Origin: Curtobacterium aurantiacum
Lineage (GTDB): Bacteria > Actinomycetota > Actinomycetes > Actinomycetales > Microbacteriaceae
Direction: 5' to 3'
NCBI RefSeq assembly: GCF_018598555.1
Contig: NZ_JAHEWN010000010.1
Coordinates: 62,001 to 126,000, forward strand
Length of the DNA: 64,000 nucleotides
Both the position numbers and the translations under genes were made by a program. Below, one piece after another: positions 49,960 to 57,527 of the stretch (position 1 is its first letter; the number at the start of each line of letters is the position of its first letter). The notes beneath the pieces are model-generated. The model saw nothing but the letters and a program-made list of their open reading frames with translations, ran no database searches and had not been told where the DNA came from.

Positions 49960-51093
49960 ATGGCCACGAGATCACTCCTGACCGTCCCCCTGCTCATCAC
50001 GGTCGCCGCAGCGGCCGTGGCGTGGGCCGTGCTCGGCCCCGCCGCCGCGCTCGCCTTCGTCGCGCTCGCGTTCCTCGAGATCGCGATGGCCGCGGACTCG
50101 TCCGTGCCGATGGCCGGCATCGCCGGGCGCCTGCACTCACCCGCCCGGCGGCTGTTCCTGTCGCTCGGCATCGTCGCGGGCGTCCTCGCGATGCGCCTGC
50201 TGCTGCCGCCGGCGGCGGTCGCGGTCGGTGACGCGACCGACCCGGCGAGCTCCGTCGAACAGGCGGTCTTCGCACCCGGCTCGTTCTCCGCGCACCTGGC
50301 CGAGGTTCGCCCGGCCCTCGCCGCCTTCGGCGCCGCGTTCATCTGGCTCGTGTTCGCCGAGTACCTGTTCAACACCGACCGCGCGTCGCGCAGGTCGTGG
50401 CTCGGCCGCCTGGAGGCCCGACTCGCCTCCGTCGCGCGCCCGCGCGTCTGGTCGCTGGTCACCGCTCTGACGGGGGTCGTGGTCACCTCGGTCCTCATCG
50501 GGTCACGTTCCGGGTGGGCACCCGGCGCACTGCTGCCGATTGCCATCGGCGGGATCGCGGGCATCGCCGCCTACCTCGCGTCGAAGCGCATCGCCGGATG
50601 GGCGCTGCGCGGGGGCGGCGGTGCCGGAGGATCGGACACCGCGTCGATCGGGGTCGGCCGCGGTGCCTGGCGCATCCACCTCTACGCGTCGACCGTCGTG
50701 TTCGAGCGGGGGCTCGTGGTGTTCATGCTGTTCGAGATCCTCGACGGCGTGTACAGCCTGTCGGGGTCCGGGCCGCTCGGGTCGGACGGGCTCGGGGCGC
50801 TCGAGCAGGCCGCGGTCGCCATCGGTGCGATCGGCGTCGGGGCGGTGTTCCTGGCACGGCTGACCTCGCACGTCGACCAGGCTGCGGGACTCAAGCGGCT
50901 GCGGTACCTGAAGGCAGGGGCGGCGTACGTGCTCGGCGTGCTGGCGGTGCTGCTGTGGGCGAGCCTGCTCGTGCCGATCCCGGGCATCGTCGTGGGGTGG
51001 TTCGGGACCGTCGTGATCGGGTCGGCGCTGGTGACGTCCCTGCCGTGGCGGGCGTGGTGGCGGCGGGTGGTGCGGCGGCCGCGGGCGGTGTGA
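49960..51093 (+). CDS. TerC/DUF475-like integral membrane protein
   Basis: A 377-aa protein with about nine helices. Acidic residues within helices, LEIAMAADSSVP (Glu40, Asp46) and FEILDGVYSLSG, match the paired metal-binding motifs of the TerC/DUF475 family, which handles Mn2+ or tellurite-related metals. The second motif is preceded by IHLYASTVVFERGLVVFM. The ATG at 49960 is chosen over longer Pro-rich extensions. Substrate uncertain. Confidence 0.75.
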   Translation: MATRSLLTVPLLITVAAAAVAWAVLGPAAALAFVALAFLEIAMAADSSVPMAGIAGRLHSPARRLFLSLGIVAGVLAMRLLLPPAAVAVGDATDPASSVEQAVFAPGSFSAHLAEVRPALAAFGAAFIWLVFAEYLFNTDRASRRSWLGRLEARLASVARPRVWSLVTALTGVVVTSVLIGSRSGWAPGALLPIAIGGIAGIAAYLASKRIAGWALRGGGGAGGSDTASIGVGRGAWRIHLYASTVVFERGLVVFMLFEILDGVYSLSGSGPLGSDGLGALEQAAVAIGAIGVGAVFLARLTSHVDQAAGLKRLRYLKAGAAYVLGVLAVLLWASLLVPIPGIVVGWFGTVVIGSALVTSLPWRAWWRRVVRRPRAV

Positions 51094-51209
51094 CGCGGCG
51101 GGTGGTGTGGCGCGTCGTGCGCTGTGGTGCGGCGCGTCGTTCGGCTGTTCTGGAAGGATCCACCGTGGATCGGCGTTGACTGGCGGGTCGGACGACGATC
51201 GGAGTGCAC

Positions 51210-52811
51210 GTGCTGGGACCGGAACTGGTGGTCGTGCTCGGCCTCGCCATCGCACTGACGGCCGCCGTCGCCGACCGCATCCGGGTCGCACCACCCGTGC
51301 TGCTCCTGGTGTTCGGCGCGCTGCTCGGGCTCGTGCCGGAGTTCGCGAACGTCGAGCTCCCGGCCGAGGCGGTCCTGCTCCTCTTCCTCCCGGCGCTGCT
51401 GTACTGGGAGAGCCTGACGACGTCGCTCCGCGAGATCCGCAAGAACCTGCGCGGCATCGTCCTGATGGGCACCCTGCTCGTCGTGGTCACCGCCGGCGCG
51501 GTCGCCGTCCTGCTGCACCTGCTCGGCATGCCGTGGGGCCCGGCCTGGGTGCTCGGTGCCGCGGTCGCCCCGACCGACGCGACCGCGGTCGGCGTGCTCA
51601 CGAAGATGCTGCCCCGGCGGAACGTCACGGTGCTCCGCGCCGAGAGCCTCGTGAACGACGGCACCACCCTCGTGGTCTACGGCATCGCCGTCGCCGTGAC
51701 CGTCGGCACGCAGGAGCTCACGTTCTGGGGTGTGTCGGGCATGCTCGTGCTCTCCTACATCGGCGGGGTCGCCGCCGGACTCGCCGCCGCCTGGATCGGC
51801 ACGATGGTGCTGCGGCGCGTCGACACCGTGGTCCTCGAGAACCTCGTCACCCTGCTCGTCCCGTTCGCCGCGTTCCTCGCCGCCGAGGCGATCGAGGCCT
51901 CCGGGGTGCTCGCGGTGGTGGCGGCCGGCATCGTCGTGAGCCAGGTCGGCCCGAAGCTCGACCGCGCCGAGACCCGGCAGCAGGTGCGCGCGTTCTGGTC
52001 GTTCCTGACCTTCCTGCTCAACGGCGCACTGTTCGTGCTGGTCGGCATCGAGGCGATGGTCGCCGCACGCGCACTCGACCCCGCCGACCTGCTGCGCGGG
52101 ACCGGGATCGTCTTCGCGGTCGCCGTGCTGCTCGTCATCGTGCGGTTCGCGTTCCTGAACGCCGCGGGCGGGACCATCTGGCTCGTCACCCGGCGCACCG
52201 GCGGAGAACCGCGCGAGGGGCACCGCGACCGGCTCGTCAGCGGGTTCGCCGGGTTCCGGGGCGCGGTGTCGCTCGCCATGGCCGTCGCCGTGCCACGCAC
52301 GCTGGAGTCCGGTGGCGACTTCCCCGAGCGCGACCTCATCGTCTTCGTCACCGCCGGGGTGGTCATCGTCACGATCGTCGGGCAGGCCCTCGTGCTGCCG
52401 GCCGTCCTGCGCCGCGCCGCGCTGCCCGAGGACGAGTCCGTCAGCGAGGAACGTCGCTACGCCGAACGCACCGCGATCGAGGAGGCGCTCGACGCGCTCC
52501 CCCGTCTCGCACGGTCGACCGGAGCCGATCGTGCCACGGTGGATCGACTGCGGAAGGACTACGAGGCCCACCTCGACGTGATCGAGGCCCGCGAAGGGGA
52601 CGACGACGACCACCCCGCGCTGCAGCGGCACGACAACGCGGTCGCCCTCGAGCTCGCACTCGTGCAGCACAAGGCGAGAACCCTCTTGCGCTTGCGGGAC
52701 GCCGACGAGATCGACGACCTGGTGCTGCGCCAGGTGCGTGCCGGGTACGACGCCGAAGAGGCACGGCTGGACGGCATGGAGTCGGTGGCTTCGCCGCCCA
52801 CGTCGTCGTAG
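51210..52811 (+). CDS. Na+/H+ antiporter, CPA1/NhaP type
   Basis: A 533-aa cation-proton antiporter with about 12 helices. The ion-binding Asn149-Asp150 is in RAESLVNDGTTLVVYG, and APTDATAVGVL precedes it. FRGAVSLAMAVAVP is the conserved helix near residue 350. A C-terminal cytoplasmic domain of about 110 residues is acidic and helical. GGAG before GTG at 51210 favours this start over GTG 51204. A hairpin with a T-tail follows. Confidence 0.9.
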   Translation: MLGPELVVVLGLAIALTAAVADRIRVAPPVLLLVFGALLGLVPEFANVELPAEAVLLLFLPALLYWESLTTSLREIRKNLRGIVLMGTLLVVVTAGAVAVLLHLLGMPWGPAWVLGAAVAPTDATAVGVLTKMLPRRNVTVLRAESLVNDGTTLVVYGIAVAVTVGTQELTFWGVSGMLVLSYIGGVAAGLAAAWIGTMVLRRVDTVVLENLVTLLVPFAAFLAAEAIEASGVLAVVAAGIVVSQVGPKLDRAETRQQVRAFWSFLTFLLNGALFVLVGIEAMVAARALDPADLLRGTGIVFAVAVLLVIVRFAFLNAAGGTIWLVTRRTGGEPREGHRDRLVSGFAGFRGAVSLAMAVAVPRTLESGGDFPERDLIVFVTAGVVIVTIVGQALVLPAVLRRAALPEDESVSEERRYAERTAIEEALDALPRLARSTGADRATVDRLRKDYEAHLDVIEAREGDDDDHPALQRHDNAVALELALVQHKARTLLRLRDADEIDDLVLRQVRAGYDAEEARLDGMESVASPPTSS

Positions 52812-52838
52812 GGCGATCCGGGGCACACCTGGTCGAAG

Positions 52839-52877
52839 CGGGCGTACCCGGTCTGTTGTTCCGACCAGGTACGCCCG
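52839..52877 (+). terminator. Terminator after the antiporter gene
   Basis: Arms CGGGCGTACC/GGTACGCCCG, extended by GGTC/GACC inside, followed by TTT on the plus strand. Confidence 0.7.
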
Positions 52878-52979
52878 TTTCCCGTTCCCATCGCGGCCGT
52901 CATGGGAAGGAACGCGCTCGCTCATGTGCGCCGCAGCAGCGCGACGCCAGGGTGACGCCCCGTCCAGCTCGACGTGTGC

Positions 52980-53441
52980 TCAGCGCGAGAGTCCGACCGA
53001 CACGGCCGCGGTCGACGGACCACCGCACCGCTCGTCCTGGTCGCCCTGCTCGTCGCGGACCCAGCGCAGCGCGACCGATCGACTGAGGAGTAGACGGTCC
53101 TCTCGGTCGTAGACAGCGACCCGGCCCACGGTGGGGAGGCCGGAGTCTGCCGTCGTCCGCCAGACGGCACCTCCGGGCACGGGCGTGGGCGACGGCTCCG
53201 GCGCGACCTCGGCGGGGACCAGCGGTGGGTCCGACGGAGTCGGCGGCGTGCAGCGTGCTCCCCCACACGTGCGGACGAGAGCGACGTCGCTCAGGTCCCC
53301 GGCATCTCCGGTGACCGTGACCTCGACCGTGTTCAACCACCCGCTGGCGGTGCACGACGTCACGCCGAAGCTGCACACGGACACGACCGCAACGAGCACC
53401 AGGGTGCACCCGGCGCCGAGGATCGCTCGGACAGTCCACAC
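52980..53441 (-). CDS. Hypothetical exported or membrane-anchored protein, 153 aa
   Basis: One N-terminal hydrophobic segment (residues about 4-25, with GAGCTLVLVAVVSVCSFG) suggests a signal anchor. The outer part has Cys pairs (RTCGGARC) and a Pro-rich middle, ending RWVRDEQGDQDERCGG. GTG at 53441 is the likely start; longer frames are possible. No family recognised. Confidence 0.55.
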   Translation of the reverse strand: MWTVRAILGAGCTLVLVAVVSVCSFGVTSCTASGWLNTVEVTVTGDAGDLSDVALVRTCGGARCTPPTPSDPPLVPAEVAPEPSPTPVPGGAVWRTTADSGLPTVGRVAVYDREDRLLLSRSVALRWVRDEQGDQDERCGGPSTAAVSVGLSR

Positions 53442-53633
53442 GCGCCCATCCTGCACCGGGAACGCTACCCTGGCCGCAGTGATCCTCCGTCTCCCTCGGT
53501 GACCCACCGGGCACCCAGCACCACCGGTTCACCCCGCCGACGCGCGGGGGTGGTCTCGTGCGCCCGGACGGGGAACTCCACCAGGAGTTCCCCCGCCCGG
53601 CACACCATCCAGACCACCAGAGGAAGACACTCC

Positions 53634-54515
53634 ATGACGACCACCGACCGGTCCGCCCTGCGCGCGGACTGCGGCAACTGCTTCGCGCTCTGCTGCACCG
53701 TCTTCGGGTTCCAGCGCTCCGCCGACTTCCCGATCGACAAACCCGCCGGTACCCCCTGCGACAACCTCGCAGACGACTTCTCCTGCACCATCCACCAGGC
53801 GCTGCGGCCGAGGGGGTTCCGGGGCTGCACCGTCTTCGACTGCTCGGGTGCGGGCCAGTACGTGTCCCAGACCCTCTACGACGGGGTCAGTTGGCGTGCG
53901 GACCCGGACTCCCGTGCGGAGATGTTCCGGGTGTTCCCGATCGTCCGCAGACTGCACGAGATGCTCTGGCACCTCGCCGAGGCACGGGACCGTGCGGTGA
54001 CCCCGGACTCGGCAGACGACGCTGCCCTCCTCGCGCAGGAGATCCGCCGAAGCCTCGACGCTGGCCGTCCGACGCTCCTCGCGCTGGACGTGGAACCACT
54101 GCACGCTCGAGTGCGCGATGTCCTGGTCGAGGTGAGCGCCGAGGTCCGGGGCAGGTACTGCGCCGGCGATGCCGACGCTCCGGACGGCCTGCTGCGACCG
54201 GGGGCGGACCTCGCAGGTCGCGACCTCCGGGCGCGGTCACTGCGGGGGGCCGACCTGCGGGGAGCCACGGTGATCGCGGCGGACCTGCGCGGTGTCGACC
54301 TGTCCGGTGTCGACCTGCTCGGCGCCGACCTGCGGGATGCACGGGTCGACGGAGCGGACCTGTCCACGGCGGTGTTCCTCACACAGGCGCAGGTGAACGC
54401 GGCGCACGGAGACGACACCACGGCGCTCCCCCACGGTGTCGATCGACCGACGCACTGGACGTCGACGGTGGCGCCGGCGGGGCCGTGTCCGCCGAGACGG
54501 TGCACCGCACGCTGA
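53634..54515 (+). CDS. Cys-rich pentapeptide-repeat protein
   Basis: A 293-aa soluble protein with two parts. Residues 10-72 are a YkgJ-like zinc/iron-chelating cluster: Cys13, Cys16, Cys20, Cys21, Cys42, Cys51, Cys65 and Cys70. Residues about 195-250 are pentapeptide repeats of the A(D/N)LxG type (LRGADLRGATVIAADLRGVD), which form a right-handed beta-helix. AGAGGAAG precedes the ATG at 53634. Function unknown. Confidence 0.82.
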   Translation: MTTTDRSALRADCGNCFALCCTVFGFQRSADFPIDKPAGTPCDNLADDFSCTIHQALRPRGFRGCTVFDCSGAGQYVSQTLYDGVSWRADPDSRAEMFRVFPIVRRLHEMLWHLAEARDRAVTPDSADDAALLAQEIRRSLDAGRPTLLALDVEPLHARVRDVLVEVSAEVRGRYCAGDADAPDGLLRPGADLAGRDLRARSLRGADLRGATVIAADLRGVDLSGVDLLGADLRDARVDGADLSTAVFLTQAQVNAAHGDDTTALPHGVDRPTHWTSTVAPAGPCPPRRCTAR

Positions 54516-54753
54516 TGGCACTGCTGCAGTCGAACCTGGCCGCCGTCGCACCGACCGCGGAATGGACCTCGCGCTCGCCGGGGTGGCGATCCCCCGTGAC
54601 ACCCTCCCGGGCTCGGCCACCGCGGGTGCCGGCGCTTCCCGACGAACTGACCGCTCCTGGTCGCGCACCCTCGTCGCACGGACAGCGCTGGCCGCACCTT
54701 GCGAAGCCCGCAACCACACCGGCGCACGCTGGAGCGGACCGTGAGGAGTGCCC

Positions 54754-55149
54754 ATGACCGCCGAACCGACCATCCGTCACCTGCACGACGCCCCGGAGGA
54801 GGTCTGGGACGACGCCCGCGGAAGCATCTCGTTCCGCACCGCGATCGGTGACGGCACGACCCCGACTGCGGACCTGTGCTCCGGGGTCGCGCTGATCGAC
54901 CCGGGCGGCTGGCTCGCGCCGCACCGTCACCAGGCACCGGAGGTCTACCAGGTCCTGACGGGGCTGGCCGTGGTCACACTCGACGGCGAGGAACACGAGG
55001 TCCGCGGCGGGACAGCCGTCTTCATCCCGTCGAACTGCGAGCACGGCATCCGGAACACCGGCGACACCCCGCTGGAGCTCGTGTACGTGTACGCGGCGGA
55101 CTCGGTGCTCGACGTCGAGTACTCCTGGTCCTCGGCCCAGGTCGAGTGA
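54754..55149 (+). CDS. Cupin-domain protein
   Basis: A 131-aa single-domain cupin. Motif 1 is GGWLAPHRHQAPEVYQVLTG (metal ligands His, His, Glu) and motif 2 is FIPSNCEHGIRNTGD. The ATG at 54754 has GAGGAG upstream. The 238 bases before it, after the pentapeptide gene, hold nothing recognisable. Could be an enzyme or a sensor; the substrate is unknown. Confidence 0.85.
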   Translation: MTAEPTIRHLHDAPEEVWDDARGSISFRTAIGDGTTPTADLCSGVALIDPGGWLAPHRHQAPEVYQVLTGLAVVTLDGEEHEVRGGTAVFIPSNCEHGIRNTGDTPLELVYVYAADSVLDVEYSWSSAQVE

Positions 55150-55168
55150 CATCCGTTCTCATCTATAA

Positions 55169-55192
55169 ATGTATTGCAACTCCTGCATACGT
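55169..55192 (+). promoter_or_regulatory. Candidate ArsR/SmtB-type operator before the His-rich gene
   Basis: An imperfect inverted repeat, TTGCA-ACTCC-TGCAT with outer TGTAT/TACGT, lies just after a TATAAA -10-like box (55164-55169). It is unusually AT-rich for the window. A related ACATG-AGTG-CATGT dyad overlaps the start of the ArsR gene at 55474-55487. Confidence 0.5.
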
Positions 55193-55238
55193 GACGTACG
55201 GTGGGCACATCCCAACCGCCGATCAGCAGGAGGTCACC

Positions 55239-55394
55239 ATGGCCGAGCACGAGAACAGCGCCGAGCACACCATCGCCGAGCACACCCACCAGGACGGCTG
55301 CGGCCACGAGACGGTGCAGCACGACGACCACGTCGACTTCGTCCACGACGGTCACAAGCACGCCGAGCACGGTGACCACTACGACGAGCACTGA
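55239..55394 (+). CDS. Small His-rich metal-binding protein
   Basis: A 51-aa protein with 13 His, one Cys and many acidic residues (HDDHVDFVHDGHKHAEHGDH). CAGCAGGAGG precedes the ATG at the right distance. It is likely a zinc or other metal chelator or a carrier. It lies directly upstream of an ArsR regulator whose zinc site is intact and has its own terminator. Confidence 0.8.
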   Translation: MAEHENSAEHTIAEHTHQDGCGHETVQHDDHVDFVHDGHKHAEHGDHYDEH

Positions 55395-55410
55395 TCCTCG
55401 GATCAGCACG

Positions 55411-55444
55411 GACGGCCCCGACGCGACACCGCGCCGGGGCCGTC
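55411..55444 (+). terminator. Terminator after the His-rich gene
   Basis: Arms GACGGCCCCG/CGGGGCCGTC with CGCG/CGCG inside, followed by GTCTTG. Confidence 0.75.
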
Positions 55445-55483
55445 GTCTTGCATGCACGTATGCGCGTGCGCTTACATGAGTGC

Positions 55484-55774
55484 ATGTCAGACGGGATCGA
55501 AGCGGCGGCGGAGCTCTTCAAGGCGCTCTCCTCGCCCGCACGACTGCGCATCCTCGCGGTGCTGATCTCCGAGTCGTCCGATGTCGGGTCCCTGGCCGAG
55601 GCGACCGAACTCTCGCAACCCCTGGTTTCCCAGCACCTGCGGACCCTGCGACTCGCCGGCATCGTGCAGGTCGAGCGCATCGGACGGAACGCCGTCTACT
55701 CGCTGCACGACGAACACATCGCGCACATCGTCGGCGACGCGGTCAGTCACGTCACCGAGACCGAAGCGCGCTGA
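55484..55774 (+). CDS. ArsR/SmtB-family metal-sensing repressor
   Basis: A 96-aa winged-helix repressor. The DNA helix is LSQPLVSQHLRTLRLAGIV. The C-terminal helix holds Asp76, His78, His89 and Glu92, that is D-x-H-x10-H-x2-E, the alpha-5 zinc/nickel site of SmtB, CzrA and NmtR. ATG at 55484 starts the conserved region and may be leaderless; an upstream ATG at 55448 adds 12 basic residues. It probably represses the His-rich gene and itself. Confidence 0.9.
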   Translation: MSDGIEAAAELFKALSSPARLRILAVLISESSDVGSLAEATELSQPLVSQHLRTLRLAGIVQVERIGRNAVYSLHDEHIAHIVGDAVSHVTETEAR

Positions 55775-55792
55775 CCCGGCGCCCATCACGGC

Positions 55793-56467
55793 TCAGCAGC
55801 AGTCGCAGCCGTCGCCCTCCCGCTCCCCCGTCAGCGCCGACACCGGCTGCTTGCAGGCGTCGCCGCGCCACGCCTCGAGTCCCTCGCGCACCGCGAACCC
55901 GACCACGACGAGCCCGGCCAGCGGATCGGCCCACCACCAGCCGAACACGCTGTTCGCCAGCAGGCCGAGCAGCACCGCCGCGGACAGGTAGCTGCAGATC
56001 AGCGTCTGCTTCGAGTCGGCGACCGCCGAGGCGGAACCGAGCTCGCGTCCGGTCCGCCGTTCCACCAAGCTCAGGAACGGCATGACCGCCAGGCTGACCG
56101 CGGCCAGGACGATGCCGACCGGACTGTGCTCCGGCGAGCGGACGCCCGTGAAGGTCAGGACGGCGTCGACGCTGACCACGAGCGCAAGACCGAAGAAGGA
56201 GACCGCGATCACCCGGAGCGCCGTCCGTTCCCGGGCCTCCGGGTCGCGACCGGCGAACTGCCACGCGACGGCGGCGGCTGACAGCACCTCGACGATCGAG
56301 TCGAGCCCGAAGCCGATCAGCGCGGTGGACGACGCCACCGATCCGGCTGCGATGGCGACGACGGCCTCGATCACGTTGTACGTGATCGTCGCCGCGACGA
56401 TCCACCTGATCCGTCGCCGGAGCACGTCGACGCGGACCGGTGCGAGCGACACCCCAGCCGTGCTCAC
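55793..56467 (-). CDS. Cation diffusion facilitator (CDF) transporter
   Basis: A 224-aa metal efflux protein with six helices. Metal-site residues lie in YNVIEAVVAIAAGS and FGLDSIVEVL, and again in VADSKQTLICSY. It lacks the usual cytoplasmic C-terminal domain and ends in a Cys-rich tail (GDGCDCC) that may bind metal. GTG start overlaps the stop of the upstream CmtR-like gene, so the two form an operon: sensor and exporter. Confidence 0.88.
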   Translation of the reverse strand: MSTAGVSLAPVRVDVLRRRIRWIVAATITYNVIEAVVAIAAGSVASSTALIGFGLDSIVEVLSAAAVAWQFAGRDPEARERTALRVIAVSFFGLALVVSVDAVLTFTGVRSPEHSPVGIVLAAVSLAVMPFLSLVERRTGRELGSASAVADSKQTLICSYLSAAVLLGLLANSVFGWWWADPLAGLVVVGFAVREGLEAWRGDACKQPVSALTGEREGDGCDCC

Positions 56468-56805
56468 CGCTCGACCTCACAGCCGAGGGCAGTGACCCCG
56501 CCGTCGTCCACGACGTCGACCGCCAGCACCACGTCGACCAGGGACTCGAGCGCCGTCGTCAGGTTGCGGTCCGCGAGTTCGTACCGGGTCCGACGCCCTT
56601 CCGGTACCGCGACGACGATGCCGCACCCGCGCAGGCACGCCAGGTGGTTCGACACGTTCGTGCGCGTCAGGTCCAGTTCCTCTGCGAGCCGCGCCGGGTA
56701 GCCCGGCCCGTCGAGCAGTCGGAGCAGGATCCGGGCACGGGTGGGATCGGAGAGCGCTCGCCCGAGCCGGTTCAGGACGTCGAGACGCGGAGCAATGGTC
56801 AGCAC
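56464..56805 (-). CDS. CmtR-like ArsR-family metal sensor
   Basis: A 113-aa repressor. The DNA helix contains TRTNVSNHLACLRGCGIVV with Cys57 and Cys61 at the same positions as the Cd/Pb ligands of M. tuberculosis CmtR, and the tail has Cys109 (GCEVER) in place of Cys102. It should respond to cadmium, lead or similar soft metals and control the CDF gene. GTG start with no leader (see promoter entry). Confidence 0.9.
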   Translation of the reverse strand: MLTIAPRLDVLNRLGRALSDPTRARILLRLLDGPGYPARLAEELDLTRTNVSNHLACLRGCGIVVAVPEGRRTRYELADRNLTTALESLVDVVLAVDVVDDGGVTALGCEVER

Positions 56806-56811
56806 ACGCTG

Positions 56812-56817
56812 ACTATA
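56812..56817 (-). promoter_or_regulatory. -10 box of a leaderless promoter for the CmtR-like gene
   Basis: TATAGT lies 6 bases before the GTG on the minus strand, placing transcription start at the start codon itself. There is no ribosome site, which fits a leaderless mRNA. Confidence 0.55.
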
Positions 56818-56844
56818 GGGCTCCCGGTGCCGGCGACACCAGCC

Positions 56845-57381
56845 TCAGAGCTCTTCACCACGCACCAGCGATCGGATCCCGGGGAGCGCTGCTCGCGCCG
56901 GGTCCGCCGCCTCGTCGACGATCACCGCGATGCCCACGAGCCGTGCCCCGCACCGCTCGACGAGGGCAGCAGTGGCGACGGCCTGGCTGCCGGTCTCCAC
57001 CCAGTCGTCGACGAGCACGACCCGCTGACCGGATCCGACCAGGTCGGCACGCAGGGACAGGGTGCGGCGGTTCCCGCGGTAGTCCGGTCCGGTCTGCTGT
57101 TCGACGACGGGGCCGGGGAAGACCGTGCCGTCCTTCCGCACCGGGGCGAAGCCGACGCCGAGCGCCAGCGCGACGGCCGGCCCGAGCACGAAGCCGCGCG
57201 ACTCCACACCGACCACGACGTCCGGACGGTCGTCCGCTGCCGTCGCGGCGATGCCCTCGACGATCGCGCGGAGCGCCACCGGTTCCCGCAGCATCGACCA
57301 CGTGTCGGCGTCGCCGTCGATCCACCGGAAGTGCTCCAGGACGGCCCGGCGCCCCCGTTCGACCGCAGCTGCATCGCTCAC
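56845..57381 (-). CDS. Phosphoribosyltransferase, adenine phosphoribosyltransferase-like
   Basis: A 178-aa type I phosphoribosyltransferase. The PRPP-binding motif reads VVLVDDWVETGSQA and the flexible loop GPDYRGNRRTLSLRAD. The strand VVVGVESRGFVLGPAVAL is characteristic of Apt. It would salvage a purine base to its nucleotide; base specificity is not certain. GTG start at 57381. Confidence 0.85.
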   Translation of the reverse strand: MSDAAAVERGRRAVLEHFRWIDGDADTWSMLREPVALRAIVEGIAATAADDRPDVVVGVESRGFVLGPAVALALGVGFAPVRKDGTVFPGPVVEQQTGPDYRGNRRTLSLRADLVGSGQRVVLVDDWVETGSQAVATAALVERCGARLVGIAVIVDEAADPARAALPGIRSLVRGEEL

Positions 57382-57424
57382 GGACTCACCCTAGGCGTGC
57401 CGCACCTCCGGTTGGACGACGGAT

Positions 57425-57477
57425 GGTGAGCAGGAACGGTCGGGTCCCCCTTCAGCACTCGACCGTTCCTGCTCACC
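57425..57477 (-). terminator. Long hairpin closing the fliG-to-flgE operon
   Basis: Two perfect 18-bp arms, GGTGAGCAGGAACGGTCG and its complement, with a 17-base loop. It lies 48 bases past the flgE stop on the minus strand, at the edge of the non-flagellar block. Confidence 0.6.
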
Positions 57478-57480
57478 AAG

Positions 57481-57527
57481 CGCCCGCGCCCGCGCCCGCG
57501 CCGGCGCCCGCGCCCGCGCCCGCGCCT
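57481..57527. repeat. GCGCCC hexanucleotide tandem repeat
   Basis: About eight CGCGCC-type units, one altered in the middle, abut the flgE stop codon. Confidence 0.75.
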
